From assembly GCA_963971305.1 (NCBI GenBank), contig OZ020306.1, positions 41,499,512-41,563,511 on the forward strand: 64,000 nt of DNA. The letters run 5' to 3'. Source of the DNA: Arcuatula senhousia. Its lineage: Eukaryota > Mollusca > Bivalvia > Mytilida > Mytilidae. The notes below the pieces were generated by a model. The model was not told where the DNA came from and made no database searches. It saw only the letters and a list, made by a program, of their open reading frames with translations. The position numbers and the translations under genes were made by a program. Below are positions 57,446-64,000 of this stretch, piece by piece (position 1 is the first letter of the stretch; every line of letters starts with the position of its first letter).

Positions 57446-57729
57446 TACTGTTCAATTGTTGTTGTCTTCATTCAAGAAAGTTGATAGATAATAAGAAAAC
57501 ATTTGAGCTAATGCTTACAAATGATATGCCTGCTCCCAAACCAATGCCTTGCGTTAAAAGGTATTCGGTGGAGTATAACAGGAGGTATACATAGGATAAA
57601 GTTATATAAAAAACAGACATTAACGTCATACAATTGCTCAGAAAATTACGGAAGGACGAACGAAATAACGGACGGGCGGTCAACGGTAAAACAGAAAACC
57701 CCCCTCTTTTTCGAAGCGTTGCCTGACTG

Positions 57730-57927
57730 ACCTGGAAAGGTGAGGCACGTTACAACTCATCATAATAAAGCTGTGTACCAAATTTGAAATCAATTCCTTT
57801 AGCAGATACCGTGAAATCTTTTACGACAATTTGTCCTATTTTGACCCTTAAAATGTCTAAGGTCGCTAAGAAAACAGAGAGTAGATGCGTGACTGTCCTG
57901 AACAATGGGGGGCACGGTACAACTCGC
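57730..57927. other. Repeat-like stretch leading into a GGAC tract
   Basis: Sequence such as TGTACCAAATTTGAAATCAATTC before the GGAC run matches the layout of other mussel repeats ending in GACGG tracts. No gene. Confidence 0.35.
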
Positions 57928-57968
57928 GGGCGGACGGACGGACGGACGGACGGGCAGACAGACGGACA
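57928..57968. repeat. GGAC tetranucleotide repeat
   Basis: A run of (GGAC)n with variant GGGC and AGAC units. Similar GACGG tracts occur near the right ends of the hairpin elements at 19680 and 20089. Confidence 0.9.
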
Positions 57969-58234
57969 AGGTGATTGCAATATATCCCTCTCTCTTACGA
58001 GTGGGGGTATAATATTTTCAGATATTCAAAGACAAAAGACGGGGATTTCGCCGTGTTGGTCCAGTACCGGTTGTAAATTGGGCGGGAGATTGCCACATTG
58101 GTACATATGTGCTCCTTGTCCACAGTCTTTGTTACATTACGTAAATATGTGCATATATTGGTTTTTAATCATATCTACACATATATTTATAAATGATACT
58201 GTTGCAAGGCGACAACTTTAAACAGTTTTTACTA

Positions 58235-58520
58235 AGATAATCAACCTATGTCTGGGGTAGGAAGAACCTTAGGGTTTACACAATTTTGAAATTTAGACGG
58301 ATTAAGCTTTGATGTTTTCTCCCATTCAAAAGTGTTGGTGCCGGAGCGGGCTAACCTCGGGGAATTAAAACTCCACCAGCAGTGCTAACCTTCACGTGTG
58401 TTCGAAATACAAATGACAACAAAGTTCCAGACAATAAGTTTTGCTACGCCTGACGCGCGTTTCGTCTATTCAAGACTCATCAGAGGCGCTCTACCAAAAA
58501 TATTGAAAATGCCAAATGAT
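58235..58520 (+). repeat. Dispersed repeat with GACGCGCGTTTCGTC module, plus orientation
   Basis: It contains part A (CCTATGTCTGGGGTAGGAAG onward), a linker (GCCGGAGCGGGCTAACCTC, about 58340-58390) and part B (TTGCTACGCCTGACGCGCGT onward to about 58515). Parts A and B recur on the minus strand at 60560-60838. Confidence 0.8.
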
Positions 58521-58599
58521 TGGAAATATGGAGTGGTGTGAGAAACAAAGAAACTGTGATTTTAATGACGTAGAAGTTGGTGGGTGGAAAATTTAGCCT

Positions 58600-58975
58600 A
58601 TGTGGTGCACTATTTGGGGTCTATATTTTCTCCTCTTTATGTCTCTATCTTAAAAAAACCGTAAGATCTAGAGGAAAGCTAGCATTGCAAAATCTACTAG
58701 AATGACTTCAGGGTCAATATTGTCAAATTAGCCTTTTCAGAGTTATACCCCTTTAACTGTTTTCAATCAATTTTAACTTGTTTTTTTTTTTTTTTCAAAT
58801 GGAAACCTTTGTAACTTTGTATTCTAGAGCTTAGGAGTGTTTTCTATCCTAACTAGTTTCTTTAATGTTACTTACCAAGTACATGTAGACCATGTTGCAC
58901 ACTACATGTAGGTAAGAGGCTTTAGCATAAGAGGTTAGGGCTGATGGTAGCCCCTTGTTTAGTTTATCTGAACAC
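58600..58975 (-). mobile_element. Hairpin-family fragment, minus orientation
   Basis: It shares CTAGAGGAAAGCTAGCATTG, TTCAGGGTCAA, GTACATGTAGACCATGTTGC and the end AGGCTTTAGCATAAGAG with 60440-61047. Its outer end reads TTAGGGCTGATGGTAGCCCC in place of the usual TTCAGG..GGAGCCTC, so a different but still self-complementary end is present. Confidence 0.55.
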
Positions 58976-59221
58976 AATGTTTTGATAGTGGGGCAGATAA
59001 TTAGTTACTATAAATAAATCGGATTCACAGGGTCAGTCAATCGTATAATCGTACCAAGTTTCGAAATGATACGTCACGACACATTTTTCCCATCTGTAGC
59101 AGAAACAAAATCATAAGAAATAGAGTAAGGTATATTCTTTGGAAGGGGCAAGACTTTTGATTATAGAAAAATTATAGGCAAAAAATGTTTACTCATCACA
59201 TACGCCTTACCACAAGTTCCA

Positions 59222-59566
59222 ATGACAAAAAATACTATGGAATGTGGACAATACCGAAATGATGTAAGAAATTGTTGGGAGGTCAACTTTTCCTTCCATA
59301 GTAGTAGAATAGAAGATAATGATACGTGGAGTATATGTACACGACACAACCTACAAAACAAACAACAATTTCAAAAAATCCTCAATGGAAAGCAGCCAGC
59401 AGCCTTCAATGCGACCAGTGGTCGCATCTCGCTGTCTTTCGATTGGCCCCGGATTGAAAATAAACTACATATGATTCGAGTCCATCCTAAAGTGCAACGA
59501 AAGACCCTCTTCTTGACAAAAATATCTTTTAACATAAATTCGACGAAATACAAACATAAGCTTTGA
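59222..59566 (+). other. Open frame of unknown origin, related to 24600-24830
   Basis: The frame starts MTKNTMECGQYRNDVRNCW and contains SSRIEDNDTWSICTRHN, then loses protein-like character. The Cys/Trp pattern is compatible with an extracellular Ig-type exon. No splice signals that I trust. Possibly a relic of a dispersed gene fragment. Confidence 0.3.
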
Positions 59567-59599
59567 TAAAGGTTCCTGGCTAACGACAGGCACATTTAA

Positions 59600-61047
59600 A
59601 ATGTGGCGCGGTTAAACTGGGGTTTTTTTTGCGCCAACATTCCCTATTCAAACATCTTCTTCTCTGACACCTTTGGTGGGATTGCTTTAAAACTTTGTAC
59701 AATTGATCTTTATGACGTCCTCTACCAAGTTTGTGAAATTTGTGAACGTCGACCAACCAACATGGCTGTCGTTACTAAAAATAGAACTGAGGTATCAGAC
59801 CATAGTTTTTAGCTTATAGCTCAAAAAGTATAAGAGATAGAGAAAATCCGAAGCAACTTTCCTTCAGCATCAAAAGCTCTGCAAAACTCTCCTTTGAGTC
59901 AAAGTTGTGGGACGACTCCTAATAGGAGTTATTTCCCCTTAATCGTCAAAATTGACCATTTTCACAGTTTTTGGCCTTATCCTGAAAACTGTAAGTGCTA
60001 GAGGAAAAGTTAGCATTGTAAAATTGTTTCGCTCATTGAGATCTACAAAAATGAATTCAGGGTCAAAATTGTCAGATCAACCGTTTAAGAGTTACCCCCT
60101 TTAACTGATTTTTGTATCAATTTTAACTGATTTTTAAAAATCTTCTTCTCTGAAACCACTGGTGGGATTGCTTTAAAACTTTGTACACTTCATCTTTAGG
60201 ATGTCGTCTACCAAGTTTGTGAAATTTGTGAACGTCGACCAACCAACATGGCCGCCGTTACTAAAATAGAACAGGGGGTCAGACAATAGCTTTTAGCTTA
60301 TAGCTCAAAAAGTATAAGAGATAGAGAAAATCCGAAGCAACAAAAGCTCTTCAAAACTCTCCATTGAGTCAAAGTTGTTGGACGACTCCTAATTTCCTCT
60401 TAATCGTCAAAATTGACCATTTTCACAGTTTTTGAACTTATCTTAAAAGCCATAAGATTTAGAGGAATAGTTAGCATTGCAAAATTGTTCAGCTCATTAA
60501 GATCTACAAAAAATGATTTCAGGGTCAAAATTGTCAGATCATCCTTTCAACACTTTTGAGTTGGAGAATACATCAAAGCTTTAAATCATCCGTCTAAATT
60601 TCAAAATTATCTAAACCCTAAGGTTCTTCCTACCCCAGACATAGGTTGAATATCTTAGTAATTATTTGGTTCCCCTGTTTGGTATTTTTGGTTATACTGT
60701 TCTATGCTCTTCATATTCATACAGTGTTTGGCATTTTCAATATTTTTGGTAGAGCGCCTCTGATGAGTCTTGAATAGACGAAACGCGCGTCAGGCGTAGC
60801 AAAATTTATTGTCTGGAACTTTGTTGTCATTTGTATTTTAAGTGTTTTCAATCAATTTTAACTTAATATGTTTTTTTTCAAATTGAAAGCTTTGTAACTT
60901 TGTATCCTTGGTCTCAAAAGTGTTTTCTATCCTTACAAGTTTCTTTAATGTTACTTACCAAGTACATGTAGACCATGTTGCACACTAGGTTAGAGGCTTT
61001 AGCATAAGAGATCAGGTGAGCGATTCAGGTTCCTGGGAGCCTCTTGT
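59600..61047 (-). mobile_element. Hairpin-family element copy, minus orientation, split by a repeat
   Basis: Internal words repeat two or three times (CTTCTCTGA(A)ACCACTGG at about 59655 and 60140; AACTTTGTACA; GTCAAAGTTGT; AGAGGAAAAGTTAGCATTG). The left end of the family lies at 61006-61047 in inverse: AGGTGAGCGATTCAGG, then the hairpin AGGTTCC-TG-GGAGCCT, then CTTGTTT. It is split between about 60550 and 60840 by the GCGCGTTTCGTC repeat. Confidence 0.65.
60550..60838 (-). repeat. Dispersed repeat with GACGCGCGTTTCGTC module, minus orientation, about 290 bp
   Basis: On the minus strand it reads part B (GCTACGCCTGACGCGCGTTT) and then part A (CCTATGTCTGGGGTAGGAAG). It interrupts the hairpin-family copy: the host reads up to TCAGATCATCCTTT on the left and resumes with TTTTCAATCAATTTTAACTT on the right, in agreement with the uninterrupted order at 58735-58785. 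Confidence 0.7.
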
Positions 61048-61099
61048 TTTATTTCTAGGCCGATTGTGAACATTTTTTGCATGTTAAGTCTTGTCAAGT

Positions 61100-62000
61100 A
61101 GTCAATATAAGATGGAGGATTAATTATTACAACTTCCCCTTTTCCGTTTTGGAATGGGGGACCAAAAAGGGTCAAATTCGATTTTTGTTATATCTATAGT
61201 CTGATTTCAATTTTTTTTTCTTATTTATTCTTGTCAAGTAGGGATTTACAAAATTAAGGATTAACTTCGTGACATTCCCCATTCCCTAATTGTTAGGGGC
61301 AAAAATGTGCAAAAATTAAAGGTAGCATATACTCTTAATCACGGACCAAAAGGGATACAAGTTTTGTAATTGTCATTTATATTTGTCTGATTTTGAATAA
61401 AATTGATCTCCTAATGTGAAATGTTGGTTAAAAGTCCACCAAAGGCTGCAAAATACTTTGACCGTCCACCATGGGCTACATGTGTCAAGAGCAATTAACT
61501 TCATGTATCCATATTGGGCCTAAAACGTACAGGGTTCGATATGTGCTTCGCTCGGTGAAGCTTTTTATTTTAACGTTTATGACATTGATGAAAACCGTAT
61601 AATATTTATTTAAACATGAGGGAATATTTTTATACGACCGCAACATTTTGCGGACATATGGTATGATGCTGTCGTCGTCATTGTCGTTGTCGGTTTAGTT
61701 TGAAGTGTTCCGACAATAGCTATAATTCTAGTTACATGATTGCTATGAAATTAGACAATAATGTTCTTTACCATAAAAAGATGATTGGGATTGATTTTGG
61801 GTGCTCCCCTCCATTTTTCGTTTAGAATTCAGAGGCCCAAAAGGAGTCAAAAATGCTACTTTATTGTTTGTTCCCAAAATATTTTTTTTGGTTTACCAAA
61901 TGCTATGAAATTTTACAATATTGTTTCATATCATGAAAGGGTGAATGAGATTGATTTTAGGGGCTCAGTTTAATTTGTTGACAAGAAGCAGAGGTACCAA
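61100..62000. repeat. Mussel-type dispersed repeats
   Basis: It includes the module CCATATTGGGCC at about 61500 (also at 22261), TTTTTATACGACCGCAACAT at about 61628 with a GTCGTC run, and two copies of GGGATTGATTTTGGG / GAGATTGATTTTAGG modules. No gene. Confidence 0.5.
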
Positions 62001-62004
62001 TGGG

Positions 62005-62660
62005 GTATCCGAATATCAAAAGTCCGAAAGGGCAGAGACAAAACAAGTAAACACCAACAGGAACGGGACAAATACAGACAACATGTAAACCATGGAAACA
62101 CAAAATAACTGAATATCAATCAACAACGCGAACTCCAGTCGAAACAAGAGTGAACTCAGGTGCTCCGGAAGAGTAAGCAGTTCCTGCTTGCTTAAGCACA
62201 CCCGTCGCGTTGCCAATAGTCCATTCAGCGTGTCAAATCCGGTAAAGGAAGACAAAACAACACCCTATGACAAACCAACATCTGCACTCATCTGAGAGAT
62301 CGAAATCTCATATTTGTCTATAAGTGCATGATGTCTTCCGTAAAATTTCTTGAGTGAAGAGAGCAACCGAGGAGCAACATAACCCTGTGTGAGCAATTTT
62401 TGCGTCAGACGTGTCGCTCTGCTAAGGAAATCGATGTAAGTCCCGCACGCTCTGGAGTAACGAATCAATTGAGATACATAAACTCCATAAGCTGGAGCGG
62501 ACGGAATGTTGCTACACAAGAAGGGAAAGTTGACGATTGGAAAGTTGAAGACATCACGTTTGTCATAGAACCTTGTTGAAAGTCCTCCTTGTGAGTCAAT
62601 TTCTAAATGTAGATCTAAATATGAAGCAGACTTCCTAGAATCCGTTGTGTCCTTTATAGT
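62005..62660 (-). mobile_element. C-terminal fragment of a retroelement reverse-transcriptase protein plus 3' tail
   Basis: From 62660 down, the frame reads SASYLDLHLEIDSQGGLS, FYDKRDVFNFPIVNFPFLC, SNIPSAPAYGVYVSQLIRYS and QGYVAPRLLSSLKKFYGRHH, ending with ISISQMSADVGL near 62265. A non-coding tail to about 62005 follows. The YLDL..ID..G segment resembles the RT motif that follows the catalytic box, which suggests a Penelope-like or related RT; the clade is inferred. The same 3' part is inserted at 4530-4923. The N-terminal RT is absent. Confidence 0.7.
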
Positions 62661-63582
62661 ATATCAGCCAACCCCAAAAATAGCATTTTGAATGTCTACC
62701 CCGGGGAACATTAGTTTTTCGGTGGTTTGGTATAGTTCAACATCTAAACTTTCAAATTTACCTTGTTATACCGGACAAAAAGTGTCCAAACATGGTATAA
62801 CATGCGTCATTTTGAATACACCCATTTTGACAGACACAAATCATGTTGAAATCATTGCTGTCAATATTTTACAATGCGATGGAATATAATTTTGTAAGGT
62901 GTTATGTATTCTGTCAAATAAAAATAAAAATATGGCGTATAATATTTATCGATAAGTATCGATAAAGTACCGATATCGGGACTCTTTTAAACACTCTGTT
63001 CTGTATACGTGGCTTTTTTTCGCTTATTTTTTGCAATTTGTTCGTTGCTGTAGTCATATATGCAATGTATGTTTGCTTTAATGACCATAAATTATTTATT
63101 GATATGTATTCTCATCTTAACAATCGATGGTTAAATAGTTAAACCAATGAGCAGATAATCAAGCCTCAAGACTTCCTATGCATATTTGAGCTAAAATCTC
63201 TGTGCAGAAACGATGCATTTAACATTCTTTTACATGTTATTTATTCGATGAAATATATGTTTTTGTTCAAAGGTGTGGTAATATACAAATACACATCGAT
63301 ATAATAATCAAGAAATACATTTGAAAAATGCCTTTTTAGAAAAAAAGGGGGTCTATGTAGATGCTTTTAAACTATTACATATTATAATGTTTTGTTCTTT
63401 TATAGGAAATAAAATGCACAAAACGGTTCAAACATGTAAAAATAGTAATATTTAATATATGTTCAACACTAAAGGCTTATTTTCCTTGTTAACTTTGATG
63501 TGCAATATAAAAATTTTAGTGTAATTGTTAAAGCCAGTTCTGAAAAAAAAACGATTAACCCATCTCTCTTTTGAAGAGGAAG
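62661..63582. other. Non-coding stretch
   Basis: AT-rich. A patch near 62945-62985 has overlapping ATCGATA words. No gene recognised. Confidence 0.4.
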
Positions 63583-63725
63583 GAAGGCACCATAAAACAC
63601 GGTTGTACAAAATCAGGACCATTGTGATGTTCAATTTTCTGGTATGTCATTGAATTTTTTGTCTTTTTTTTCTTGGATATATGAAACTGATCATCCCAGC
63701 TCGGTAGTTGTGTTGTTACCTTAAT
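63583..63725. repeat. Copy of the module found in the 14704-15097 insertion
   Basis: GGCACCATAAAACACGGTT, then AATCAGGACCATTGTGAT and AGCTCGGTAGTTGTGTTGTT follow the same order as 14930-15090 with substitutions. Confidence 0.65.
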
Positions 63726-64000
63726 TAACTGAGTTTATTAGAGAGAATATATTATTTACACCTTATGTTTTCAAATCGATAATAATACTTTTAAGTACTT
63801 TTAAGTATGTAATTTGGTATATGTGTATGCCTGTCTTTTTGTTGTTCAGACTGCAATGTCTGATTGTAACCATAAACGTCATTTGTAAGCGATGCATTTG
63901 CCATTTTTTTCGATTAAGATAATTTTTGTTTAAACACATATTTATTACTTGGAGGGCCAGATATCAAAGATTAGGGATGACCCATGGTTATACATGTACT
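63726..64000. other. Non-coding right edge
   Basis: Nothing recognised. Confidence 0.4.

Noticed and set aside
57784..58221. 145-codon plus-strand frame
   Set aside because: It reads through the GGAC microsatellite (RTDGRTDG repeats) and flanking repeat sequence; no domain.

Overview
The window looks like genomic DNA from a bivalve mollusc, most likely a marine mussel (Mytilidae). This rests on sequence character and not on a database search. The DNA is AT-rich and has spliced genes. It carries many repeat modules that I recognise as typical of mussel genomes: the module reading GACGCGCGTTTCGTC, elements whose ends read CTGAATCGCTCACC, and a TTTTATACGACCGCAA module. Almost all recognisable coding sequence is transposon-derived or broken.

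Layout. 1-1400 is a minus-strand LINE reverse-transcriptase relic; a sister copy lies at 14142-16080. 1585-6455 is a plus-strand L1/Tx1-like LINE: a zinc-knuckle ORF1 broken by a TA-flanked MITE, and an endonuclease-RT ORF2 broken by a fragment of a second retroelement. 6461-9640 holds copies of an AT-rich repeat, one split by an 876-bp MITE filled with palindromic tandem repeats. 10813-14099 is a 3.3-kb element with long inverted arms and an ATTAA duplication. 17168-21187 is a spliced Crypton/KIAA1958-like tyrosine-recombinase pseudogene. Its first coding exon is split by a hairpin-ended element (17555-20166), which itself hosts a second copy (18614-19778). 23068-23697 is an intact C2H2 zinc-finger terminal exon, the best gene in the window. 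24236-29064 (minus) is a decayed three-exon gene of an invertebrate family that I associate with YqaJ-type nucleases; the segment expected to hold the nuclease core is missing.

30118-43937 is a homogeneous satellite of about 81 copies of a 170-bp monomer, with visible higher-order and segmental-duplication structure. 44245-45686 holds a basic retroelement-like ORF followed by a frameshifted NADAR domain. 46380-52237 (minus) is a nearly complete Gypsy-type polyprotein (gag, CCHC, protease, RT, RNase H, integrase, chromodomain-like tail) with about nine lesions. An unusual repeated-peptide spacer lies between its RNase H and integrase. 52.2-64 kb is mostly non-coding: a signal-peptide exon at 55596, two related TA-flanked MITEs, a GAGTTC minisatellite, more hairpin-family sequence, and a retroelement C-terminal fragment at 62005-62660.

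I found no operon, CRISPR array or prokaryotic system. The most interesting features are the nested hairpin elements, whose terminal stems differ in sequence but keep their pairing, the dated insertion stack inside the recombinase exon, and the internal structure of the 170-bp array. Positions of lesions and element ends were read by eye and may be off by a few bases.
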